Positions 24,086 to 32,299 of a stretch of 64,000 nt of DNA are shown here, one piece after another. Location: assembly GCF_963974575.1 (NCBI RefSeq), contig NZ_CAXBBQ010000001.1:496001-560000 (forward strand). The letters are read 5' to 3'. The notes below the pieces were generated by a model that made no database searches, had not been told where the DNA came from, and saw nothing but the letters and a program-made list of their open reading frames with translations. A program made the translations under genes and the position numbers. Position 1 is the first letter of the stretch. Every line of letters begins with the position of its first letter. The stretch comes from Sphingosinicella sp963974575. GTDB taxonomy: Bacteria; Pseudomonadota; Alphaproteobacteria; Sphingomonadales; Sphingomonadaceae.

Positions 24086-27073
24086 ATGCAATCTCGTTTT
24101 CGCGCCCGTAGTGTATTCGTTTCCAGCGCATCCGCACTTGCCGTTCTTGCCGCTTCACCCGTGTTCGCGCAGGTGACCGAGCAGAACGATTCCGGCATCG
24201 AAACCATCATCGTCACCGCCCAACGCCAGGCGGAATCGCTGCAGGATGTGCCGATCGCCGTCAGCGCGTTTTCATCGGATGCGCTGGAGCGCCAGCAGAT
24301 CGAGAATTCGAGCGACCTTCAGCTTACCCTGCCCAACGTGACCTTCAGCAAGACGAACTTCACGTCTTCTAGCTTCACGATCCGCGGCATCGGCGACCTC
24401 TGCGTCGGCGTGACCTGCGACCAGGCAACCGCCATCCACGTGAACGATACGCCGCTGCTGCAAACCCGACTGTTCGAGACGGAGTTCTTCGACCTTGAAC
24501 GCGTCGAAGTGCTGCGCGGCCCGCAGGGCACGCTGTTTGGACGCAACGCGACCGCCGGCGTCGTGAACGTGATCACCGCGAAGCCCGATCTCGGCAGCTT
24601 CGGCGCCGCGGGCGATGCAGAATACGGCAACTTCAATGCCTACAAGCTGAAAGGCATGATCAACCTGCCGATCGGCGAAACGATCGGCATCCGTCTCGCC
24701 GGTTTCTATCAGAAGCGCGACGGCTATACGGAAAACGTCTACGACGGCAGCGACATTGACGATCGTGACATGTATGCGATCCGCGGGTCACTGCGCTGGG
24801 AGCCGACCGACTCCACAACCATCGATCTGATGGCGTATTACTTCCGCGAGGACGACAACCGGTCTCGCGTCCAGAAACAGAAGTGCCAGCGCGACCCGAC
24901 CGGCATTCTCGGCTGTCTTCCCGCCAACCTGAAGTTCGAGACGCTGAACGGCAATGCGACGATCGCGGGGCTCCTGACGTCGCAGCAGTTCCTCTCCAGC
25001 CAGGGCATCCCGACCGCGTTCGCGCTTGGCAGCATCTATGGCACGGACGTCTATGCAGGCTTCACGAACCCCGCCGACGTCCGCAAGGTGAATACGGATT
25101 TCAGGCCGACGTATTTCACGGATGAAGAGCAGTATCAGGCCCGCATCACGCAGGACATCGGTGCGTTCACGGCCCAGCTGACGGGCCTCTATCACGTAAG
25201 CCGCGTCGATTCGATGCAGGACTACAACCTCTCCGTGCAGAACCGGGCCGGATATACGCCCGGCCTCACCGCGCTCTATGCAGGCGCGAACGGCCTGATC
25301 GCGCTGCCGCCGGGCCTTGCGGGGTATCTCGCTCCCGTCGCGTCCGCGCTCATCCCGAGCGGCCCGGGCGGAGAGCTTTGCACGTCCCAGGCCGAACCGA
25401 GCGGAACCGGCAGCTACGGCGGCCACACGGTCTGCGCCATGACGCCGCAGGATTTCGACCGCTCCGTCCAGACCAGCAAGGACTGGTCGATCGAAGGCAT
25501 CCTCACCAGCAACTTCGATGGCCCGCTCAACTTCCTTGTCGGCGGCATCTATGCGGACCTGAAGCTGAGCGAGAACAGCTACTACGTGAACGCCTTCGGC
25601 CTCGACTACGCAACAGGCCTCCTCGGGGCATTCAACTCCTACAGCAACGGCCTGCCCCCGAGCTTCCTGGCAACGCCGTCCTACCGCAACAACACGGATT
25701 ATTTCCGGCTGAAATCGTACGGCATCTTCGGTGAGGCCTATTACGAGTTCAGCGACCGCGCGAAACTGACGCTCGGCATTCGATACAACAACGACAAGAA
25801 ACTGGTGCGTGCGCGTACCACCCTGGCCAACTTCCTGGTCCCGCACGGCCTTGATCAGGCCTTCGACTCCCCGTTCGTCGGCCTCTACGACGCTGATCCC
25901 GGAATGGCAGGCAACCAGATCATTCAGGAACGCCGGGTGTCGTTCAAGGAATGGACTGGCCGCGCCGTGTTCGACTTCAAGCTCACCGACGACAGCCTGC
26001 TCTATGCTTCGTACTCGCGGGGCTATAAATCAGGTGGCATCAACCCGCCGCTGTCGCCGATCTTCGCGGTTTCCGACAGCTTCGAGCCCGAGTTCATCGA
26101 CGCCTTCGAGATCGGTTCGAAGAACAGCTTCCTTGACGGCTCGCTGCAGCTCAACCTCACGGCGTTCTACTACAAGTACAAGGCTCTGCAGCTGAGCCGT
26201 ATCGTTGCGCGTACTTCGGTAAACGACAACGTCGATGCCGACATCTACGGCATCGAGGGCGACGCGATCCTGAGCCCAACGCCGGGGCTGCTGTTCAATG
26301 TCGGGTTCAGCTACCTGCACACCAAGGTCGCCAGCGACAAATACCTGTCGAACCCGCGCGATCCTTCGGGCGGCCGTTCGGACGTCGTGATCATCAAGGA
26401 CATCACGAACGCTTCGAACTGCGCGGTGGTGCCCACCACCGCCGGCAATGCCGCGGGCGCCAACGCGTTTGTGAACTACGTGAACGCCAACGTGATCAAC
26501 CCCAGCATCGTCACCTCGGGCGGGCTGGTTCCAAGAACGCCTTCGCAGCCGAATACCGCACCGCTCGCCGGAACGACGCCGTTCCCATCTGACAGCGGTA
26601 TCGGCGCAACGGGCGCGTTCAGCATCTGCAGCGTGCTCAACGCAGCGGCCGCTTCGGCCGGCGCGCTGTTCGGCGGCATCTCGGTCGCGCCTTCGGGCGT
26701 CGAAGTGAACCTGAAGGGCAACAAGCTGCCGCAGGCGCCGAACTACAAATTCTCGGTGGGCGCCCAGTACACTGCGGACTTCGACAATGGCATGTCGCTC
26801 GTTCCGCGCGTTGACCTGACCTATACTGGTGAAAGCTACGGCAGCATCTTCAACGGGCAGGTCAACAAGATCTCGGGCTACGCCCAGATCAACGCCCAGT
26901 TGCAGCTGAACGGCGCGAACGACCGCTGGTACATCCGCGGCTTCGTCCAGAACCTTCTGGATAACAGCGCCACGACCGGCCTTTACGTGACCGACGCCTC
27001 TTCGGGTCTGTTCACCAACATCTTCACACTGGAGCCGCGCCGCTACGGTGTGGGTGCCGGCTTCAAGTTCTAG
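24086..27073 (+). CDS. Large TonB-dependent receptor
   Basis: The receptor is 995 residues, large for the family. The ATG at 24086 has GGGAGGG before it and opens a Sec signal ending VLAASPVFAQ. The plug begins GIETIIVTAQRQAESLQDVPIAVSAF and continues with VEVLRGPQGTLFGRNATAGVVN. Long extracellular loops account for the extra length, including Cys-containing insertions (CVGVTC near 110, a CQ..CLP region near 275) that may form disulfides. The chain ends in Phe (GVGAGFKF). It stands alone with its own terminator and is divergent from a D-2-hydroxyglutarate dehydrogenase-type gene. The ligand is unknown. Confidence 0.93.
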   Translation: MQSRFRARSVFVSSASALAVLAASPVFAQVTEQNDSGIETIIVTAQRQAESLQDVPIAVSAFSSDALERQQIENSSDLQLTLPNVTFSKTNFTSSSFTIRGIGDLCVGVTCDQATAIHVNDTPLLQTRLFETEFFDLERVEVLRGPQGTLFGRNATAGVVNVITAKPDLGSFGAAGDAEYGNFNAYKLKGMINLPIGETIGIRLAGFYQKRDGYTENVYDGSDIDDRDMYAIRGSLRWEPTDSTTIDLMAYYFREDDNRSRVQKQKCQRDPTGILGCLPANLKFETLNGNATIAGLLTSQQFLSSQGIPTAFALGSIYGTDVYAGFTNPADVRKVNTDFRPTYFTDEEQYQARITQDIGAFTAQLTGLYHVSRVDSMQDYNLSVQNRAGYTPGLTALYAGANGLIALPPGLAGYLAPVASALIPSGPGGELCTSQAEPSGTGSYGGHTVCAMTPQDFDRSVQTSKDWSIEGILTSNFDGPLNFLVGGIYADLKLSENSYYVNAFGLDYATGLLGAFNSYSNGLPPSFLATPSYRNNTDYFRLKSYGIFGEAYYEFSDRAKLTLGIRYNNDKKLVRARTTLANFLVPHGLDQAFDSPFVGLYDADPGMAGNQIIQERRVSFKEWTGRAVFDFKLTDDSLLYASYSRGYKSGGINPPLSPIFAVSDSFEPEFIDAFEIGSKNSFLDGSLQLNLTAFYYKYKALQLSRIVARTSVNDNVDADIYGIEGDAILSPTPGLLFNVGFSYLHTKVASDKYLSNPRDPSGGRSDVVIIKDITNASNCAVVPTTAGNAAGANAFVNYVNANVINPSIVTSGGLVPRTPSQPNTAPLAGTTPFPSDSGIGATGAFSICSVLNAAAASAGALFGGISVAPSGVEVNLKGNKLPQAPNYKFSVGAQYTADFDNGMSLVPRVDLTYTGESYGSIFNGQVNKISGYAQINAQLQLNGANDRWYIRGFVQNLLDNSATTGLYVTDASSGLFTNIFTLEPRRYGVGAGFKF

Positions 27074-27095
27074 AACAGTTTTCGTACCGGGATGT

Positions 27096-27126
27096 GGGCG
27101 GGACTTCGGTTCCGCCCGCGTTTTTT
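27096..27126 (+). terminator. Intrinsic terminator after the TonB receptor
   Basis: GGGCGG pairs with CCGCCC (27112-27117) around a small loop carrying CTTCGG, followed within three bases by a run of six T. This is a textbook factor-independent terminator. Confidence 0.88.
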
Positions 27127-27181
27127 ATAAAGGCTTAATTCAGGTTCCACGCTATATCGCGCCCTAAACGGGCGGGGACTC

Positions 27182-28603
27182 ATGCTGAATCAAGGCTTCT
27201 ACATGACCGAGAAGCGCGCGGTGCGCGCGAAGGGTCCGTTCACCACGGGCCCACTCATCGTCGGCCTTGCGCATTTCATCGTCGCTCTCATCAACATCCG
27301 CCTGACGGGCTGGTCTGTCGGCATGGCGACGGTGTGGGCGGCGAACGCGCTGGTGCTCGCCGCGCTGCTCGTCGTACCGACGCGACGCTGGACCGCCTAT
27401 GTGATTTCGGTCTGGATCGCGGGGTTCGCGGCCAATCTTCTGGGAGGCTACCCCGCCTTCGCCGCCGCGCCCTTCGCCGCGCTCAACATCGCCGAAGCCG
27501 CCCTCGCCGCCCTCCTCACCCGGCGTCTGATCGGCGGACCGCTACAGCTCGAACATCCCGACCACCTGCTGAAGTTCATCGGCTCCTCCATCGTCGCCGC
27601 TGCATTTTCGGCCTCGCTCAGCGCACCGTTCATGTCGGCGGCTGTCGACGAGGCAATGGGACGAAGCTGGTTGTCGTGGTTCGCGTCCGACACGCTCGGA
27701 CTCTTGTTGGTAACGCCTATCCTGCTGATCGTTTTCGCGATCTGGTCCGGCAAGCGCTCCTTCCTGCAGGGCCGCAGCGCCGTGGAGGCAGCAGGACTGT
27801 TCGCGCTCGTAACAGGTCTCAGCGTCCTCGTTTTTGCGCAGACACACTGGCCGATGCTGTTCCTGCTACTACCGCCGATGCTGCTGACGACCTTCCGCCT
27901 GCGTTCGGCAGGTGCCACGGTCGCCATCGTGACCGTCGCGTGCATCGGCTCCTACTTCACAACCATCGGTTCCGGGCCCATCGCGCTGATGCCGGGCGAC
28001 CTTGCGGACCGAATCTACTTCTTCCAGTTCTTCCTCGCGGTCGCTTTCCTGCCCTCTCTCCCCGTCGCTTCCGTGCTTGACGAGCGCGACGCGCTCGCGG
28101 CGATCGCCGAACGGCAAGCCTCCACCGACGAGCTGACCGGAACCGCTTCGCGCCGCATGTTCCTCGCCCGGCTCGAGGCCGCTGGCGAAGCCGCCAATGC
28201 CAACGGCACCGCCTTTTCGGTCGCGCTGTTCGATGTCGACCATTTCAAGTCCGTCAACGACCGCTTCGGCCACGACGTCGGCGACGCTGTGCTACGCCAC
28301 GTCGGCGCGCTCGCGATGGCCATCGTGGGGCGCCACGGACTCGTCGGGCGGCTCGGCGGTGAAGAATTTGCCGTGCTGATGCCGGGCCGCAGCCTCGACC
28401 AGGCGGCGGGGCTGTGCGAGGCGCTCCGCAAGGCCTGCTCTGACACCGACGACATGCCGGAGGGCGTCGTGCCGGTCACGATCAGCGTCGGCGTGGCGGC
28501 ACTCGCGCGCGGCCGGGCGGCCGCAGACGTGCTGAAAGCCGCCGACGCGGCGATGTATCTTGCCAAGTCGAGCGGCCGCGACCGCGTGCAGATCGTCCGC
28601 TGA
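27182..28603 (+). CDS. MASE1-type membrane sensor diguanylate cyclase
   Basis: In this 473-residue protein, the first 290 residues form about eight hydrophobic helices with the charged spacing of MASE1 sensory modules. A GGDEF domain follows: DELTGTASRRMFLARLE, ALFDVDHFKSVNDRFGHDVGD and LGGEEFAVLMPG. The GGEEF site is intact, so it should make cyclic di-GMP. The RxxD inhibitory site expected a few residues upstream of GGEEF is absent (GRHG in its place), so product inhibition through that site is unlikely. The signal sensed is unknown. Confidence 0.87.
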   Translation: MLNQGFYMTEKRAVRAKGPFTTGPLIVGLAHFIVALINIRLTGWSVGMATVWAANALVLAALLVVPTRRWTAYVISVWIAGFAANLLGGYPAFAAAPFAALNIAEAALAALLTRRLIGGPLQLEHPDHLLKFIGSSIVAAAFSASLSAPFMSAAVDEAMGRSWLSWFASDTLGLLLVTPILLIVFAIWSGKRSFLQGRSAVEAAGLFALVTGLSVLVFAQTHWPMLFLLLPPMLLTTFRLRSAGATVAIVTVACIGSYFTTIGSGPIALMPGDLADRIYFFQFFLAVAFLPSLPVASVLDERDALAAIAERQASTDELTGTASRRMFLARLEAAGEAANANGTAFSVALFDVDHFKSVNDRFGHDVGDAVLRHVGALAMAIVGRHGLVGRLGGEEFAVLMPGRSLDQAAGLCEALRKACSDTDDMPEGVVPVTISVGVAALARGRAAADVLKAADAAMYLAKSSGRDRVQIVR

Positions 28604-28706
28604 GGACGCGGTCTCTTGTCGCTGCACCGCGCAGTTTCCTTGACATTTTGCGGGGAAACGCCAAAAGCGCGGCGCAAGGCACTCTGTTAACGCCTGCACA
28701 AGGTCA

Positions 28707-30086
28707 TTGAATTTGAGCTTTCACGCCCTCGGCCTTTCGGACGAGCTTCTCGCGGCTGTTGAAGACAGCGGCTACACTGAGCCTACCGCCATTCAGCGGC
28801 AAGCGATTCCGCTTGTTCTGATGGGCCGCGACATCATCGGCGTTGCGCAGACCGGCACCGGCAAGACCGCCTCTTTCGTGCTGCCGATGATCGACATCCT
28901 TGCCCACGGCCGCGGCCGCGCCCGGATGCCACGTTCGCTCATCATCGCGCCGACGCGCGAACTTGCTGATCAGGTGGCGCAGAACTTCCTGAAATACGGC
29001 AAGAACCACAATCTTTCGATGGCGCTGCTGATCGGCGGCGTCGGCTTCGGCGATCAGGACAAGGCGCTGGAAAAGGGCGTCGACGTGCTGATCGCGACCC
29101 CCGGCCGCCTGCTCGACCAGTTCGAGCGCGGCAAGATTCTGCTGTCGGGCGTCGACATTCTCGTCATCGACGAGGCCGACCGGATGCTCGACATGGGCTT
29201 CATTCCCGATGTGGAGCGCATCTGCTCGCTGCTCGGCCCGAACCGGCAAAGCCTGCTGTTCTCCGCCACCATGGCACCGCCCATCAAGAAGCTCGCCGAC
29301 CGATTCCTGAACGACCCGCGCATGATCGAGGTGGAACGGCAATCGAGCACCAACGCCAACATCGCGCAGTCGCTGCTGATGACCGGCGCGCGCGAGAAGA
29401 AGCAGGCGCTGCGCGAACTGCTGCGCGCCGACGAGGTGACGAGCGCGATCGTCTTCTGCAATCGCAAGCGCGACGTGAAGGAACTGGTCGAGTCGCTGAA
29501 ACGTGACGGCTTCCGCGCGGGGCAGATTCACGGCGACATGGAGCAGCGCGACCGCCTTTCGACGCTCGAGGACTTCAAGGCGGACCGGATCTCGATCCTC
29601 GTCGCCTCCGACGTCGCGGCCCGGGGCCTCGACATCAAAGGCGTCAGCCACATTTTCAACTTCGACGTGCCGTTCAACGCCGAAGACTATGTGCACCGCA
29701 TCGGCCGCACCGGACGCGCGGGCAAGACCGGCATTGCGGTGACGCTGGTAACCTCTGCCGACGTGGACCTCATCGCCGACATCGAGAAACTGATCGGCGC
29801 CCGCATCGAGCGTCGCGGCGAGGTGCCGCAGCAGGACGGCAGCGCCAAAAGTGCTGACACGGACGCCGTCAGCGATGCGGAAAAGGACGCCCGCCCGGCA
29901 GGCAGCCGTGCGCGGGGCGGAAAACGCGCGCGGGGCGGCGATCGCAAGCCGGAAACGCCGCGCACAGAGCCAGCCCCCAAGGCGGCTCCCAAGGCAGCCA
30001 CGCGCCCTGCGCGCGAGGAAGACTCCGATGATGGTGGCTGGAACGGCCCCCTTCCCGACTTCCTTTCCGTATCCGCACGCGGCTGA
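28707..30086 (+). CDS. DEAD-box ATP-dependent RNA helicase (RhlE group)
   Basis: The 459-residue protein has the full DEAD-box motif set: Q motif (GYTEPTAIQRQAIP), I (AQTGTGKT), Ia (PTRELADQV), II (DEAD in VIDEADRMLDMG), III (SAT) and VI (HRIGRTGRAG). The last 90 residues are low-complexity, rich in Arg, Lys, Ala and Pro, which suits RNA binding. RhlE-type helicases remodel structured RNA in ribosome assembly and mRNA turnover. The only sensible start is a TTG at 28707 (or a TTG at 28713), with AAGG just upstream. A consensus TTGACA at 28640-28645 may be a -35 element. Confidence 0.93.
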   Translation: MNLSFHALGLSDELLAAVEDSGYTEPTAIQRQAIPLVLMGRDIIGVAQTGTGKTASFVLPMIDILAHGRGRARMPRSLIIAPTRELADQVAQNFLKYGKNHNLSMALLIGGVGFGDQDKALEKGVDVLIATPGRLLDQFERGKILLSGVDILVIDEADRMLDMGFIPDVERICSLLGPNRQSLLFSATMAPPIKKLADRFLNDPRMIEVERQSSTNANIAQSLLMTGAREKKQALRELLRADEVTSAIVFCNRKRDVKELVESLKRDGFRAGQIHGDMEQRDRLSTLEDFKADRISILVASDVAARGLDIKGVSHIFNFDVPFNAEDYVHRIGRTGRAGKTGIAVTLVTSADVDLIADIEKLIGARIERRGEVPQQDGSAKSADTDAVSDAEKDARPAGSRARGGKRARGGDRKPETPRTEPAPKAAPKAATRPAREEDSDDGGWNGPLPDFLSVSARG

Positions 30087-30224
30087 TTTTATCTTCCTTT
30101 TCGGAAATTTTAACCTGCGCCTGCCATAGCTTGCAACGAATGGGCTGGTCGGTGGTTCTCCGTGCGCCGCAACGGGCATGGAAATCCGCGACTTTGGTCC
30201 GAGGGGACATTCGGTGGGCTGTAA

Positions 30225-31274
30225 ATGACGGATTCGAAACAGATCTTCGAAAATATCCGCCAGCACTTGGAGGCTGGGGCCATTTCGCCCACGCCCGCCA
30301 ACTACGAATTCTGGTATCGTTACGTCACTGGGTCCGATCCTGAACTTCGCGTTGCCGTAGACGCCGTTATGCACACGGTGGGTCGCGTATCGACGCGCGC
30401 GATGCACAACATCCGCCGCGAACTCTACGGCGCCTCGATGCCCGCCGATCTCAGCGTTCTGATCGACCAGACGCAGGCACAGCTGAAGCGCATGTCGCAC
30501 TTCGTTGAGGAAACCGGCGGGGACGCCAAGGATTACAGCCGCACGCTGCGGGAAAGCTCCGACAGCATCAACGCTGCCGCCGACATCGACACACAGCGCG
30601 CGCTTCTCGCCGATCTTGTTACCGCCACGGGCGCGATGATCGACAAGACCGAGCGGCTGGAGGCGCAGCTCGCGATTTCCGGCCAGGAGATCAACATCCT
30701 GAAGCAGGACCTGGAAACGGCGCGCACGGAAAGCCGCACCGATCCGCTCACCGGACTGTCGAATCGCAAGGCGTTCACCTCGTATCTGGAAGCGCAGGCC
30801 GGCCGTGCGCTTGCCGACCGCAAGCCGCTGTGCCTAGCGTTCTGTGACATCGACCATTTCAAGCAGTTCAACGATACGTGGGGCCACCGCATGGGTGACG
30901 AGGTGCTGCGCCTCGTCGGACAGAGCCTCGAACAGCTTTCGCACGGCGTCGGCTACCCCGCACGCTTCGGCGGCGAGGAGTTCGTGATCGTGTTGCCGGG
31001 CAAGACGCTGCAGGCGGCGCACGACATCTGCGAGCAGATTCGCGACTACATTTCGTCGCGCAGCGTCCGCGCCAAGAACAGCAACAAGGAAGTGGGGCGC
31101 ATCACCCTGTCGCTCGGCATCTCGCAGCTGCGCTGGAACGACACGGTCGACACACTTGTCGAGCGCGCCGACATGGCGCTCTACCGAGCGAAGGCGACCG
31201 GCCGCAACCGCGTGGTGGGCGAGGGCGAGCTCGAAGCCGCCGCTGCGCCCAAGGCGACCGCACACGCCGCCTGA
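30225..31274 (+). CDS. Soluble GGDEF diguanylate cyclase
   Basis: The 349-residue protein has an N-terminal helical region of about 170 residues, probably with coiled-coil segments and no membrane helix. A GGDEF domain follows: DPLTGLSNRKAFTSYLE, AFCDIDHFKQFNDTWGHRMGD and FGGEEFVIVLPG. The active site is intact and the RxxD inhibitory site is missing (HGVG in its place). This architecture is common in alphaproteobacteria. It follows the helicase by 138 bp. Its 3' end converges on the proline iminopeptidase gene. Confidence 0.9.
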   Translation: MTDSKQIFENIRQHLEAGAISPTPANYEFWYRYVTGSDPELRVAVDAVMHTVGRVSTRAMHNIRRELYGASMPADLSVLIDQTQAQLKRMSHFVEETGGDAKDYSRTLRESSDSINAAADIDTQRALLADLVTATGAMIDKTERLEAQLAISGQEINILKQDLETARTESRTDPLTGLSNRKAFTSYLEAQAGRALADRKPLCLAFCDIDHFKQFNDTWGHRMGDEVLRLVGQSLEQLSHGVGYPARFGGEEFVIVLPGKTLQAAHDICEQIRDYISSRSVRAKNSNKEVGRITLSLGISQLRWNDTVDTLVERADMALYRAKATGRNRVVGEGELEAAAAPKATAHAA

Positions 31275-31292
31275 CCGGCGCCGAGCCACGTC

Positions 31293-32237
31293 TCAGCCGT
31301 TTCTGAAACGATCCGTCTCTTCGATGAGCTGGTGGAGGATTCCCGGCTCCGAATAGGCATGGCCGGCACCCTCCACGAGATGGAAGGCCGCATCGGGCCA
31401 CGCCTTGTGAAGCGCCCAGGCATAGCGCGCAGGGCACGGCATGTCGTAGCGGCCATGCACGATCGCGCCCGTAATACCCCGAAGCCGCCCGGCGCTGTTC
31501 AGCAGCTGGTTGTCCGCCAGCCAGGCGCCGTGATGGAAATAGTGATTCTCGATGCGCGCGAAGGCGAGCGCGTAGTGGCCGTCGTGGAACGGTGCCGAGA
31601 ACGACGGATCGGGGAGCAGCGTGATCGTCTCCCCCTCCCACACGCTCCAGGCCTTTGCCGCCGCGAGCTTCGCAGCCTCGTCGTCTCCGGTAAGTAGGCG
31701 GCGGTAGGCGCCGATCATGTCGCCCCGCTCCGCCTCCGGTACCGGTGCTATGAAACGCTCCCACTTGTCTGGGAACATCTCCGAAACGCCGAACTGGTAA
31801 TACCATGCGAGTTCCGGCCGCGTGCACGTGTAGATCCCGCGCAGGATGAGCGCGCTGACGCGTTCGGGGTGGGTTTCTGCATAGGCCAGCCCGAGGGTGG
31901 AGCCCCACGAACCGCCGAACACCAACCACTTTTCGGCACCGACCATGACGCGCAGCCGCTCGATATCGGCGACGAGGTGCCAGGTCGTGTTCGCCTCCAG
32001 CGACGCATAGGGCAGCGATCGGCCGCAGCCGCGCTGGTCGAACAGCATCACGTCGTAGACATCGGGATCGAACAGACGCCGGTGCGCGGGCGAAATGCCG
32101 CCGCCGGGGCCGCCGTGCAGGAACACTGCAGGCTTGCCGCCGGGCTTCCCCGATCGCTCGTAATAGACCTGATGCCCATCGCCCACGTCGAGCAGCCCCG
32201 TCTCGTAGGGTTCGATCTCCGGATACAATGTCCTCAT
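31293..32237 (-). CDS. pip: Proline iminopeptidase (alpha/beta hydrolase, S33)
   Basis: The 314-residue enzyme releases N-terminal proline from peptides or acts on related amino-acid esters. It has HGGPGGGISPAHRRLFDP (oxyanion hole), DQRGCGRS and the nucleophile elbow GGSWGSTLGLAYAE. A late GRYDMPCP Asp segment and GAGHAYSEPG His segment complete the triad. The ATG at 32237 has AGGAAG before it; the frame stays open far upstream but there it is only antisense of the next gene. It is the last gene of a six-gene minus-strand run, 62 bp after the S15-type hydrolase. Pairing with a second Pro-type peptidase points to breakdown of a Pro-containing or amide-linked substrate. Confidence 0.92.
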   Translation of the reverse strand: MRTLYPEIEPYETGLLDVGDGHQVYYERSGKPGGKPAVFLHGGPGGGISPAHRRLFDPDVYDVMLFDQRGCGRSLPYASLEANTTWHLVADIERLRVMVGAEKWLVFGGSWGSTLGLAYAETHPERVSALILRGIYTCTRPELAWYYQFGVSEMFPDKWERFIAPVPEAERGDMIGAYRRLLTGDDEAAKLAAAKAWSVWEGETITLLPDPSFSAPFHDGHYALAFARIENHYFHHGAWLADNQLLNSAGRLRGITGAIVHGRYDMPCPARYAWALHKAWPDAAFHLVEGAGHAYSEPGILHQLIEETDRFRNG

Positions 32238-32299
32238 CGCCCGCTTCCTTTCGTCTGGCGGGAAGCGATGCCGCATTGCCGGCGCGAGGACAAATGCCT

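Noticed and set aside
24788..25846. 352-codon minus-strand frame inside the large TonB receptor
   Set aside because: Shadow of a strongly supported receptor gene; composition is antisense-like and no family features appear.
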